Shown one piece after another: positions 9,527 to 17,903 of a stretch of 64,000 nucleotides of DNA (the stretch's first letter is position 1; each line of letters begins with the position of its first letter). This DNA comes from Methylobacteriaceae bacterium (GTDB lineage Bacteria; Pseudomonadota; Alphaproteobacteria; Rhizobiales; Beijerinckiaceae): positions 1-64,000 of the forward strand of contig JACKJC010000003.1 of assembly GCA_020638195.1 (NCBI GenBank), written 5' to 3'. The notes under the pieces were generated by a model. The model ran no database searches. It was given only the letters and a program-made list of their open reading frames with translations, and was not told where the DNA came from. The translations under genes were made by a program, and so were the position numbers.

Positions 9527-10006
9527 TCACCTGTCGACCGGCAGGGGCTTGCCCGCCTTGTGTGCGGCGATCCACTTTCGCAGCTCGGCGACGTGTTCGG
9601 ATTCTTCCTCGGTGAATTCGGTCGCAAGCGCGCGGATCTCCGGGTCGGTCGTCGTGTCGCGCACGTTCCGATAATAATCATGCCCGGCAATCTCGGCGTC
9701 GAGCGCGATCTCCAGCGCCTGCTCGCGGCCGATCATCGGGTCGGCCGCCCATATGGCGGCGGTCTCCGGGTTTTCGAAATCCCGCCAGCCGAGATTGTCG
9801 GCGCGAAGGTCCGGCACTTCACGAAAGCCCGCGCGCGCCGTGGCGTCGGCCCGATGCATGCGCGAATATTCGGACAATCGCCGGAACAGCTTGCCGACTT
9901 CGCGATTGCCTGACGATTCCATGGTGTCCGCCAGTTCGCCATAGCGATCCGCCGCTTCCTTCTCCAGAAGGATGGCGTAGGCGAGAAATTCTTCGACCGT
10001 GTTCAT
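9527..10006 (-). CDS. Rubrerythrin-like ferritin-family diiron protein
   Basis: This 159-residue protein is all-helical with carboxylate patterns of ferritin-like diiron proteins: EEFLAYAILLEKEAADRY in helix 1, RRLSEYSRMHRADA in helix 2, ALEIALDAEIAGHDYY in helix 3 and EFTEEESEHVAEL in helix 4. Such proteins reduce peroxide or store iron. No C-terminal rubredoxin domain is present. The ATG at 10006 is preceded by GGAG. It lies 104 bases downstream of the FeSII-like gene on the same strand, so the two are probably co-transcribed. This suggests a role in oxygen or iron handling around nitrogenase. Confidence 0.85.
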   Translation of the reverse strand: MNTVEEFLAYAILLEKEAADRYGELADTMESSGNREVGKLFRRLSEYSRMHRADATARAGFREVPDLRADNLGWRDFENPETAAIWAADPMIGREQALEIALDAEIAGHDYYRNVRDTTTDPEIRALATEFTEEESEHVAELRKWIAAHKAGKPLPVDR

Positions 10007-10110
10007 GTTGGTCTCCAAGGGTCGCGGGCAGGCGCCGCCTGCGACGCGCGCGTGCAAGGCGCGGACCAGAGTCGGGCCCGCGCCGCTCTGCCGGCAAGAT
10101 TGCGTGCAGC

Positions 10111-10479
10111 CTAGCTCGCGCCGCCCGGCGCGCCCGAGAATTTCACGAGAATGTCCTGGTCGCGCACGATGTACTGGCATGCGAGCCTGTATTTCGGTGC
10201 GACATCGTCGACCTCGGCGTTGCGGATATCCTCGGGCGTGATCTTGCCGAGGCTCTTGAGCTGTTCCTTCTCCTTGTCGGTCAGCATCGAGCCCATTGTC
10301 TTGCCGGTCAGCGTCACGACCTCGATCAGACACGAGCCGCAATTGCCGTCCTTGCAATCGAAGGGGATCGGAATCTTGTGCGCTTCGGCGACGGCCAAAA
10401 TCGTCTTGCGGTCGCCCGCGATCGCGTAGACGGTCACGTCCTTGTGCTGCAGCGGAGAGGAAAAGGTCACGTTGGGCAT
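10111..10479 (-). CDS. FeSII (Shethna protein II)-like 2Fe-2S ferredoxin
   Basis: This 122-residue ferredoxin starts NVTFSSPLQHKDVTVYAIAG and has 2Fe-2S ligands Cys42, Cys47 and Cys50 (FDCKDGNCGSC) plus Cys101 (RLACQ). Between them is a LTDKEKEQLKSLGK loop, and it ends FSGAPGGA. Length, the FSSPL start, the charged lid loop and the PGGA tail all fit Azotobacter FeSII as I recall it. FeSII binds oxidised nitrogenase and protects it from oxygen. An ordinary nif 2Fe-2S ferredoxin is the alternative. It is transcribed away from nifH and carries its own sigma-54 element, and a rubrerythrin-like gene follows. Confidence 0.85.
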   Translation of the reverse strand: MPNVTFSSPLQHKDVTVYAIAGDRKTILAVAEAHKIPIPFDCKDGNCGSCLIEVVTLTGKTMGSMLTDKEKEQLKSLGKITPEDIRNAEVDDVAPKYRLACQYIVRDQDILVKFSGAPGGAS

Positions 10480-10513
10480 GGTGCGCTCCTTGGCTTGAAC
10501 CCGCGCTCGCCCC

Positions 10514-10529
10514 AGCAAGCCGCGTACCT
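10514..10529 (-). promoter_or_regulatory. Sigma-54 promoter of the FeSII-like gene
   Basis: On the minus strand GGTACG-CGGC-TTGC keeps the GG-N10-GC spacing about 35 bases before the start codon. It faces away from nifH and can share the activator site at 10668-10683. Confidence 0.7.
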
Positions 10530-10667
10530 CGCGTAATTCATCGATTGCGCGCAATGCGAGCGACAAGCGCGGCGCAAATTCTCCAAGCCCGTCCGAAGCG
10601 CGACAGCGGATGTCGCATCGCCTGTGTCCCAACGTTTCCGGGCGGTACGACGCCATTGTCCGCCTTG

Positions 10668-10683
10668 TGTCGGGCACGCGACA
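10668..10683. promoter_or_regulatory. NifA activator site shared by nifH and the FeSII-like gene
   Basis: TGT-N10-ACA: TGT at 10668-10670 and ACA at 10681-10683. The site is symmetric and lies about 85 bases from the nifH -24 element and about 140 bases from the divergent one, so it can serve both. Confidence 0.78.
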
Positions 10684-10768
10684 CATTCGTTGGTCGTCGG
10701 CGGCGCCCGCGAAAGCCTGCGCGAGAAAAAGCTCAGCAAATTCAGAATGCCAAAACAAATGGAACCGC

Positions 10769-10784
10769 TGGCACGCGCATTGCG
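10769..10784 (+). promoter_or_regulatory. Sigma-54 promoter of the nifHDK operon
   Basis: TGGCACG-CGCA-TTGC at 10769-10783 is an exact match to the -24/-12 consensus, about 70 bases upstream of the nifH ATG. Confidence 0.94.
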
Positions 10785-10854
10785 GACCTACCCGCCGAGC
10801 AGCGACGGATTGTTGCTCCCCGGGGGAAGGGCCCCAATTTCGTAGGAGACATTC

Positions 10855-11754
10855 ATGGGCAAGCTCCGTCAGATCGCGTTTTACGGAAAGGGCGGCATCG
10901 GCAAGTCGACGACGTCGCAGAACACACTCGCCGCGCTGGTCGAGATGGGTCAGAAGATCCTCATCGTCGGTTGCGACCCGAAGGCGGATTCGACCCGCCT
11001 CATCCTCAACACCAAGCTGCAGGACACCGTGCTGCACCTGGCCGCCGAAGCCGGCTCCGTCGAGGACCTCGAGATCGAGGACGTGCTGAAGATCGGCTAC
11101 AAGGGCATCAAGTGCACGGAGTCAGGCGGTCCGGAGCCGGGCGTCGGCTGCGCCGGCCGCGGCGTCATCACCGCCATCAACTTCCTGGAAGAAAACGGCG
11201 CCTATGACGACGTGGACTATGTGTCCTACGACGTTCTCGGCGACGTCGTCTGTGGCGGCTTCGCCATGCCGATCCGCGAGAACAAGGCGCAAGAAATCTA
11301 CATCGTCATGTCCGGCGAGATGATGGCGCTCTACGCCGCCAACAACATCGCCAAGGGCATTTTGAAGTACGCCCATTCCGGCGGCGTGCGCTTGGGCGGG
11401 CTCATCTGCAACGAGCGCCAGACCGACAAGGAGCTGGAGCTCGCCGAAGCGCTGGCCGCCAAGCTCGGCTGCAAGCTCATCCATTTCGTGCCGCGCGACA
11501 ATATCGTCCAGCACGCCGAACTGCGCCGCCAGACGGTCATCGAATACGCGCCCGACAGTTCGCAAGCGGGCGAATATCGCGAACTCGCCCGCAAGATCCA
11601 CGAGAATTCCGGCAAGGGCGTCATCCCGACCCCAATCACCATGGAAGAGCTTGAGGACATGTTGCTCGAGTTCGGCATCATGAAGACGGAAGAGCAGGCG
11701 CTCGCCGAGCTCGAGGCCAAGGAAGCCGCCAAGAAGGCCGCCGCCAGCGCCTGA
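10855..11754 (+). CDS. nifH: Nitrogenase iron protein (dinitrogenase reductase) NifH
   Basis: NifH is the ATP-dependent electron donor to the MoFe protein and also acts in P-cluster and FeMo-co maturation. The 299-residue sequence has the P-loop YGKGGIGKST (about 10-19) and the switch segment GCDPKADSTR. Cluster-ligating cysteines lie in VGCAGRGV and VVCGGFAMP. The Arg in CAGRGV is the residue that DraT ADP-ribosylates in species that have that system; no draT or draG is seen here. It is first in nifHDK with a strong sigma-54 promoter and an AGGAG ribosome-binding site. The C-terminal tail is Ala/Lys/Glu-rich. Confidence 0.98.
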   Translation: MGKLRQIAFYGKGGIGKSTTSQNTLAALVEMGQKILIVGCDPKADSTRLILNTKLQDTVLHLAAEAGSVEDLEIEDVLKIGYKGIKCTESGGPEPGVGCAGRGVITAINFLEENGAYDDVDYVSYDVLGDVVCGGFAMPIRENKAQEIYIVMSGEMMALYAANNIAKGILKYAHSGGVRLGGLICNERQTDKELELAEALAAKLGCKLIHFVPRDNIVQHAELRRQTVIEYAPDSSQAGEYRELARKIHENSGKGVIPTPITMEELEDMLLEFGIMKTEEQALAELEAKEAAKKAAASA

Positions 11755-11768
11755 CCGTCACGTCGTTT

Positions 11769-11797
11769 CCGGCGCCGGGCCTTGACCCCGGCGTCGG
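11769..11797 (+). other. GC-rich hairpin in the nifH-nifD junction
   Basis: CCGGCGCCGGG (11769-11779) pairs with CCCGGCGTCGG (11787-11797), giving 11 pairs with one G-U and a 7-base loop. No U-tract follows. Such a structure could stabilise nifH mRNA ends or cause partial termination, giving more NifH than NifDK. Confidence 0.65.
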
Positions 11798-11821
11798 TTC
11801 CCTAACACGAGGAGTGAGACC

Positions 11822-13348
11822 ATGAGCCTCGACTACACCAACGACGGCGAAAAAATGGAGGCGCTGATCACGGATGTGCTCAATGCCTATCCGGACAAGT
11901 TCGCCAAGCGTCGCAAGAAACATCTGAACGTCGCCAAGGACGGCGAGGAAGTCGGCGAAGAGGGCAGGGCCCTCACCGAATGCGACGTCAAATCCAACAT
12001 CAAGTCGATCCCCGGCGTCATGACGATCCGCGGCTGCGCCTATGCGGGCTCGAAGGGCGTCGTGTGGGGTCCGGTCAAGGACATGGTCCACATCAGCCAC
12101 GGCCCCGTGGGATGCGGCCAGTATTCCTGGTCGCAGCGCCGCAACTACTACATTGGCAAGACCGGAATCGACACGTTCGTGACGATGCAGTTCACCTCCG
12201 ATTTCCAGGAGAAGGACATCGTCTTCGGCGGCGACAAGAAGCTGGAGAAGGTGATCGACGAGATCAACGTCCTCTTCCCGCTCGCCAAGGGCGTGACGGT
12301 GCAGTCGGAATGCCCGATTGGCCTGATCGGCGACGACATCGAGGCCGTCTCGAAGAAGAAGGCCAAGGAATCCGGCAAGACCATCGTGCCTGTACGCTGC
12401 GAAGGCTTCCGCGGCGTGTCGCAGTCTCTCGGTCATCACATCGCCAACGACGCCGTGCGCGACTGGGTGTTCGACAACAAGGGCGGCGCCAAGCAGAACG
12501 ACGACGCCGGCTTCGAACCCTCGCCCTACGACGTCAACGTCATCGGCGACTACAACATCGGCGGCGACGCCTGGGCTTCGCGTATCCTGCTCGAGGAAAT
12601 GGGTCTGCGCGTGGTCGGCAACTGGTCCGGCGACGCGACGCTCGCGGAAATCGAGCGCGCGCCGAAAGCCAAGCTCAATCTCATCCACTGCTATCGATCG
12701 ATGAACTACATCTGCCGCCACATGGAAGAGAAGTACGGCGTGGCCTGGATGGAGTACAATTTCTTCGGTCCCTCGCAGATCGAAGCCTCCATGCGCAAGA
12801 TCGCCAAGCATTTCGGGCCGGAGATCGAGGAGAAGACGGAAGCCGTCATCGCGAAATATCGCGTGCTGGTCGACGCCGTCATCGCCAAATACCGCCCGCG
12901 TCTCGAAGGCAAGACGGTGATGCTCTACGTCGGCGGCCTGCGCCCCCGGCACGTCATCACCGCCTACGAGGATCTCGGCATGCAGATCGTCGGCACGGGC
13001 TATGAATTCGGGCACGGCGACGACTACCAGCGCACCGGCCATTACGTAAAGGAAGGCACGCTGATCTACGACGATGTGACGGGCTACGAACTCGAGAAGT
13101 TCATCGAAGGCGTCCGTCCCGATCTCGTGGGCTCCGGCATCAAGGAAAAGTACCCCGTGCAGAAGATGGGCATTCCGTTCCGTCAGATGCATTCCTGGGA
13201 CTATTCCGGCCCCTATCACGGCTACGACGGCTTCGCGATCTTCGCGCGCGACATGGATCTCGCCATCAACAACCCCGTCTGGGGGCTGATGAAGGCGCCG
13301 TGGAAGCCGAAGGCCGAACCGGCCCCGACGGCGATCGCCGCGGAATAA
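11822..13348 (+). CDS. nifD: Nitrogenase MoFe protein alpha chain NifD
   Basis: NifD carries the FeMo-cofactor and half of the P-cluster. The 508-residue sequence has P-cluster cysteines in GCAYAGSKG and GPVGCGQYSW and in the downstream QSECPIGLIGDD. The FeMo-co Cys is in LIHCYRSMNYICR, and the homocitrate-side His in RQMHSWDYSGPYHGYDGF. Length and motif order are normal for the Mo-dependent enzyme. AGGAG precedes the ATG. It is flanked on both sides by hairpins. Confidence 0.98.
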   Translation: MSLDYTNDGEKMEALITDVLNAYPDKFAKRRKKHLNVAKDGEEVGEEGRALTECDVKSNIKSIPGVMTIRGCAYAGSKGVVWGPVKDMVHISHGPVGCGQYSWSQRRNYYIGKTGIDTFVTMQFTSDFQEKDIVFGGDKKLEKVIDEINVLFPLAKGVTVQSECPIGLIGDDIEAVSKKKAKESGKTIVPVRCEGFRGVSQSLGHHIANDAVRDWVFDNKGGAKQNDDAGFEPSPYDVNVIGDYNIGGDAWASRILLEEMGLRVVGNWSGDATLAEIERAPKAKLNLIHCYRSMNYICRHMEEKYGVAWMEYNFFGPSQIEASMRKIAKHFGPEIEEKTEAVIAKYRVLVDAVIAKYRPRLEGKTVMLYVGGLRPRHVITAYEDLGMQIVGTGYEFGHGDDYQRTGHYVKEGTLIYDDVTGYELEKFIEGVRPDLVGSGIKEKYPVQKMGIPFRQMHSWDYSGPYHGYDGFAIFARDMDLAINNPVWGLMKAPWKPKAEPAPTAIAAE

Positions 13349-13355
13349 TACTGGC

Positions 13356-13373
13356 CCGGGCCTTCGGGCCCGG
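13356..13373 (+). other. UUCG-type hairpin in the nifD-nifK junction
   Basis: CCGGGCC-TTCG-GGCCCGG forms a perfect 7-bp stem with a UUCG tetraloop, seven bases past the nifD stop. No U-tract follows, which suggests mRNA stabilisation or processing rather than full termination. Confidence 0.7.
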
Positions 13374-13444
13374 CCTCCCGACATCCTGAACTCCAGCCGC
13401 GCAGGCAGCCGTATGGCGCTGCTGCGCACCAGAGGAGCTTTGTC

Positions 13445-14983
13445 ATGCCCCAGTCAGCCGAAAAGGTTCTCGATCACGCCCCGCTCTTCCGCGAGCCCGA
13501 ATACACGGACATGCTCGCGCGCAAGAAGGTGATGTTCGAATGCGGCGTCTCCGACGTTCAGATCCAGGATACGTCCGAATGGACCAAGACCTGGGAATAT
13601 CGCGAGAAGAACCTCGCCCGCACCGCCCTCGTCGTGAACCCCGCCAAGGCTTGCCAGCCGCTCGGCGCGGTCTTCGCCGCCGCCGGTTTCGAGAAGACCA
13701 TGTCCTTCGTGCATGGTTCGCAAGGTTGCGTCGCCTACTACCGCTCGCATCTGTCACGCCACTTCAAGGAGCCGTCCTCGGCCGTGTCCTCGTCGATGAC
13801 GGAAGACGCGGCGGTGTTCGGCGGCCTCAACAACATGGTCGACGGGCTCGCCAACACCTACAAGCTCTATGATCCCAAGATGATCGCGGTTTCGACCACC
13901 TGTATGGCGGAAGTCATCGGCGACGACCTGCACGCCTTCATCCAGACGGCCAAGCAGAAGGGCTCGGTGCCCGAAAATTTCGACGTTCCCTTCGCGCATA
14001 CGCCCGCCTTCGTCGGCAGCCACACCGACGGCTACGACAACATGATGAAGGGCGTGCTCGAGCACTTCTGGAAAGACAAGGAACGCAAGGTCGGAACCAG
14101 GATCAACATCATTCCGGGCTTCGACGGATTCGTGGTCGGCAACAACCGCGAACTGAAGCGCATCCTCGACGCGATGGGCGTGGACTACACGATCCTGTCG
14201 GATGCCGCCGACCAATACGACACGCCGGCCGACGGCGAGTTCCGCATGTATGACGGCGGAACGAAGATCGACGATGTCGCAGCCGCCCTCGACGCCAGGG
14301 CGACCCTGTCGTTGCAGTCCTGGTGCACCAAGAAGACCATGGGCTTCATCGGCGAGAAGGGCCAGGAGACCGCGAGCTTCCACTACCCGATGGGCGTCGG
14401 CGCCACCGACGATCTCCTGATGAAGATTTCGGATTTGACCGGCAAGCCGATCCCGGTCGAGATCGAAAAGGAACGCGGCCGCTTCGTCGACGCCATGGCC
14501 GACAGCCAAGCGCATCTGCACGGCAAGAAATACGCGATCTACGGCGATCCGGATTTCGTGTACGCGATGGCGCGCTTCGTGATGGAGACCGGCGGCGAGC
14601 CGACCCACTGCCTGGCCACCAACGGCAAGACGGAATGGGTGGAAGAGATGAAGGCGCTCTTTGCCTCCTCGCCCTTCGGCGCCAATGCGCAAGTCTGGGC
14701 GGGCAAGGATCTGTGGCATCTGCGCTCGCTGCTCTTCACCGAGCCGGTCGACTTCCTGATCGGCAGCTCCTACGGCAAGTATCTGGAGCGCGATACGGGC
14801 ACGCCGTTGATCCGTCTCACCTTCCCGATCTTCGATCGCCACCACCATCACCGCTTCCCGGTGTGGGGCTACCAGGGCGGCCTGCGCGTGCTGACCACCC
14901 TGCTCGACAAGGTGTTCGACACGCTCGATCGCGAGACGATCAATCCGGGCGTGACCGACTACAGCTACGACCTCACGCGCTGA
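13445..14983 (+). CDS. nifK: Nitrogenase MoFe protein beta chain NifK
   Basis: The 512-residue NifK pairs with NifD to form the alpha2-beta2 MoFe protein and supplies P-cluster ligands. Visible cysteines sit in NPAKACQPLGAV, HGSQGCVAYYRSH and STTCMAEVIGDD, and the C-terminus ends with the usual GVTDYSYDLTR. An AGGAG site lies upstream. The 96-base gap after nifD and the hairpins either side imply separate control of the message level while it remains in the same operon. Confidence 0.98.
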   Translation: MPQSAEKVLDHAPLFREPEYTDMLARKKVMFECGVSDVQIQDTSEWTKTWEYREKNLARTALVVNPAKACQPLGAVFAAAGFEKTMSFVHGSQGCVAYYRSHLSRHFKEPSSAVSSSMTEDAAVFGGLNNMVDGLANTYKLYDPKMIAVSTTCMAEVIGDDLHAFIQTAKQKGSVPENFDVPFAHTPAFVGSHTDGYDNMMKGVLEHFWKDKERKVGTRINIIPGFDGFVVGNNRELKRILDAMGVDYTILSDAADQYDTPADGEFRMYDGGTKIDDVAAALDARATLSLQSWCTKKTMGFIGEKGQETASFHYPMGVGATDDLLMKISDLTGKPIPVEIEKERGRFVDAMADSQAHLHGKKYAIYGDPDFVYAMARFVMETGGEPTHCLATNGKTEWVEEMKALFASSPFGANAQVWAGKDLWHLRSLLFTEPVDFLIGSSYGKYLERDTGTPLIRLTFPIFDRHHHHRFPVWGYQGGLRVLTTLLDKVFDTLDRETINPGVTDYSYDLTR

Positions 14984-14991
14984 AGTCCCCG

Positions 14992-15021
14992 GCAAGGCGC
15001 GCATCTGGCGCGCGCCTTGCA
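14992..15021 (+). promoter_or_regulatory. nifK-nifE junction hairpin overlapping a sigma-54-like element
   Basis: GCAAGGCGCGC (14992-15002) and GCGCGCCTTGC (15010-15020) make a perfect 11-bp stem with a 7-base loop. The right arm also reads TGGCGCG-CGCC-TTGC (15006-15020), with correct GG-N10-GC spacing for sigma-54, about 65 bases before nifE. It could be an attenuator/processing stem, an internal nifE promoter, or both. I saw no NifA site nearby. Confidence 0.55.
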
Positions 15022-15084
15022 ACGCTATCTGCGAACAGAACGTGAGCCGACATTCGTGTCGGCTCCCCGACAGAGGCGGCGGCG

Positions 15085-16566
15085 ATGACAGACCTCAAGG
15101 CCAAGATCCAGGACGTGTTCGACGAACCGGCCTGCGACAAGAACCAGGCCAAGAGCGACAAGGAGCGCAAGAAGGGTTGCTCCAAGCCGCTGACGCCGGG
15201 CGCCGCGGCCGGCGGTTGCGGCTACGACGGCGCCAAGATCGTGCTGCAGCCGATCGTCGACGCCGCCCATCTCATCCACGGACCGCTGGCCTGCGAAGGC
15301 AACAGCTGGGACAACCGCCACGCCGCCTCATCCGGCCCGCAACTCTATCGCATGTCGTTTACGACAGACATGTCGGAACTCGACATCGTCATGGGCCAGG
15401 GCGAGAAGAAACTCTGGAAGGCGGTCCGCGAATTGATCGAGCGGCGCGCGCCGCCGGCCGTCTTCGTCTATGCGACCTGCGTGACCGCGCTGATCGGCGA
15501 CGACATCCAGGCGGTCTGCCGTCGCGCCAGCGAGAAGTTTGGCACGCCCGTCATTCCCGTCAATGCGCCGGGTTTCGCCGGCTCCAAGAATCTCGGCAAC
15601 AAGCTCGCCGGCGAAACGCTGCTCGACCATGTGATCGGCACGCGCGAGCCCGAGATTTCCTCGCCGACCGACATCAACATTCTCGGCGAATACAATCTGG
15701 CCGGCGAACTCTGGCAGGTCCTGCCCCTGTTCGAAAAGCTCGGCGTGCGCGTCCATACCTGCGTGACGGGCGACGCCCGCTACAATGATGTCGCTTCCTG
15801 CCATCGCTCCCGCGTCAATATGATGGTCTGCTCGGCGGCCTTGGTGAATGTCGCGCGAAAAATGGAGGAGCGCTGGGGCATTCCTTGGTTCGAGGGCTCG
15901 TTCTACGGGGTGAGGGATACGTCCGACGCGCTGCGCAATGTCGCACGACTGCTGGAGCAACAGGGCGGTCCTGCGGATCTGATCGAGCGGACCGAAGCGC
16001 TGATCGCGGAAGAGGAAGCCGCGGTCTGGAAGAAGCTGGAGCCTTATCGCAAGTCGCTCGGCGGCAAGCGCGCGCTCGTTTACACCGGCGGCGTCAAATC
16101 CTGGTCGGTCGTGTCCGCCTTGCAGGACATCGGCATGGAGATCGTCGACACGTCCGTCCGCAAGGCGACGCCGGAGGACAAGCAGCGGATCGTCGAACTG
16201 ACCGGCGAAGACGCCCACATGGTCGACTCGCTGTCTCCTCGCGAAATGTTCGACTTCCTGCGGGAAGGAAAGGCCGACGTGCTTCTGTCGGGTGGTCGCA
16301 CGCAATTCATCGCGCTGAAGGCGCGTACCGCCTGGGTCGACATCAATCAGGAACGCCATGAGGCCTTCGCGGGCTATGACGGCATGGTCGAACTCGTGAA
16401 GAAGCTCGACGCCGCCATCAACAATCCGGTCTGGCTGAAGACCCGCAAGCCCGCGCCATGGGAGGAGACCTACGTCCCGGCCGCAGCGTCTGCGGGCGAA
16501 CACGACCTCTCGCGCCATCGTCGCAAGTTCGCGATGACTGACGCCGACGACATCGGGGAGTGCTGA
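15085..16566 (+). CDS. nifE: Nitrogenase FeMo-cofactor scaffold protein NifE
   Basis: NifE with NifN forms the scaffold on which NifB-co matures to FeMo-co. The 493-residue protein parallels NifD: Cys in AAGGCGYDGAKIV, then HGPLACEGNSWDN and YATCVTALIGDDIQ. It lacks the FeMo-co His context of NifD. The N-terminus is Lys/Asp-rich. Its stop is two bases before the nifN ATG. It has a potential sigma-54 element of its own in the upstream hairpin. Confidence 0.97.
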   Translation: MTDLKAKIQDVFDEPACDKNQAKSDKERKKGCSKPLTPGAAAGGCGYDGAKIVLQPIVDAAHLIHGPLACEGNSWDNRHAASSGPQLYRMSFTTDMSELDIVMGQGEKKLWKAVRELIERRAPPAVFVYATCVTALIGDDIQAVCRRASEKFGTPVIPVNAPGFAGSKNLGNKLAGETLLDHVIGTREPEISSPTDINILGEYNLAGELWQVLPLFEKLGVRVHTCVTGDARYNDVASCHRSRVNMMVCSAALVNVARKMEERWGIPWFEGSFYGVRDTSDALRNVARLLEQQGGPADLIERTEALIAEEEAAVWKKLEPYRKSLGGKRALVYTGGVKSWSVVSALQDIGMEIVDTSVRKATPEDKQRIVELTGEDAHMVDSLSPREMFDFLREGKADVLLSGGRTQFIALKARTAWVDINQERHEAFAGYDGMVELVKKLDAAINNPVWLKTRKPAPWEETYVPAAASAGEHDLSRHRRKFAMTDADDIGEC

Positions 16567-16568
16567 GC

Positions 16569-17903
16569 ATGAACGCGCTGTCGCCCGTCGCCCGGTCCCT
16601 GTCTACCAACCCCCTGAAGACCTCGGCCCCGCTCGGCGCCGCCATGGCCTTTCTCGGCGTGGAAGGCGCGGTGCCGCTGTTCCATGGCAGCCAGGGTTGC
16701 ACGGCCTTCGCGCTCGTCCTGCTGGTGCGTCACTTCAAGGAAGCGATCCCGCTGCAGACGACGGCCATGAACGAGGTGTCGACCATTCTCGGCGGCGCCG
16801 ATCATGTCGAGGAAGCGCTGCTCAATCTCAAGAAGCGCATGAATCCCAAGCTGGTCGGCATCTGCTCGACGGCGCTGACCGAGACGCGCGGCGAGGATTT
16901 CGAGGGCGATCTCCGCCTCATCCTCACGAGGCGCGCCGAGGAAATGGCCGGCACCGAGGTCGTCTTCGCCTCGACGCCCGATTTCAACGGGGCGCTCGAG
17001 GAAGGCTGGTCCAAGGCGACGCTGGCGCTGGTCGACGCGCTCGTGCCGGCCAAGGCGCCGACATCGCTGCGCCTCGTCAACGTCCTGCCGGGGGTCCATC
17101 TCACGGTCGGCGATATCGAGGCTCTGCGCGACACGATCCGCAGGTTCGATCTCGAGCCGGTCTTCCTGCCCGATGTCTCGCAATCGCTCGACGGCATTAC
17201 AACTGGCGAATGGAGCGCGACGACCTACGGCGGCACGACGCTCGAGCAGATTCGCTCCATGGGCGGCGCCTGCGCGACCATCGCCATCGGCGAGCACATG
17301 CGCGACGCCGCCGAACTTCTGGCCGAGCGCACTGGCGCTCCGGCGCATGTTCTGCCGATGTTGACGGGTCTGGACGCCTGCGACGATCTCGTCGCGACGC
17401 TGACGCAGATTTCTGGCGCGCCGGCGCCGGCGGACATCCGTCGCGAACGTCAGCGTCTGCTCGACGCCATGCTCGACGGGCACTTCTATTTCGCCGGCAA
17501 GAAGCTGGCGGTCGCCGCCGAGCCGGATCTGTTGCTCGCGATCGCCACGCTGGCGACCGAACTCGGCGCGAAGATCACGGCCGCTGTCACCACCGTCTCC
17601 GGCTCCCGCGCTATCGAACTCACGCCGGCCGATGTCGTCGTCGGCGATCTCGGCGATCTCGAGGACCTCGCTGCGGACGCCGACATGATCGTGAGCCACG
17701 CACACGGCCGGCAGGCCGCCGAGCGGCTAGGCGTGCCGCATCTCCGCGTCGGCTTTCCGATCTTCGACCGCCTGGGCGCGACCTATCGCACCAGCGTCGG
17801 CTACGCCGGCACGCGCGGCCTCATCTTCGAGATCGCCAATCTCTTCCTGAGCGCGCCGCATGGACACGCGCCCCACACTCACGAGAAGGAGCACACCGCA
17901 TGA
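16569..17903 (+). CDS. nifN: FeMo-cofactor scaffold protein NifN
   Basis: NifN is the NifK-like partner of NifE. The 444-residue protein has HGSQGCTAFALVLLVRHF near residue 40-58, where NifK has its bridging Cys, and ICSTALTETRGEDFEGD further on. ATG 16569 is preferred over an upstream GTG at 16560 because family similarity begins with NALSPVARSLSTNPLK. The C-terminal tail is His-rich (HGHAPHTHEKEH). It overlaps nifX by ATGA. Confidence 0.96.
   Translation: MNALSPVARSLSTNPLKTSAPLGAAMAFLGVEGAVPLFHGSQGCTAFALVLLVRHFKEAIPLQTTAMNEVSTILGGADHVEEALLNLKKRMNPKLVGICSTALTETRGEDFEGDLRLILTRRAEEMAGTEVVFASTPDFNGALEEGWSKATLALVDALVPAKAPTSLRLVNVLPGVHLTVGDIEALRDTIRRFDLEPVFLPDVSQSLDGITTGEWSATTYGGTTLEQIRSMGGACATIAIGEHMRDAAELLAERTGAPAHVLPMLTGLDACDDLVATLTQISGAPAPADIRRERQRLLDAMLDGHFYFAGKKLAVAAEPDLLLAIATLATELGAKITAAVTTVSGSRAIELTPADVVVGDLGDLEDLAADADMIVSHAHGRQAAERLGVPHLRVGFPIFDRLGATYRTSVGYAGTRGLIFEIANLFLSAPHGHAPHTHEKEHTA

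Noticed and set aside
9527..10357. 276-codon version of the rubrerythrin-like gene with a long N-terminus
   Set aside because: The first 117 codons are antisense-type noise over the FeSII-like gene. The family sequence starts at the ATG at 10006, which has its own GGAG.
11678..13429. 583-codon open frame antisense to nifD
   Set aside because: High GC suppresses stop codons on the opposite strand. The product is His/Asp/Val-rich without any motif, and nifD is unmistakable.
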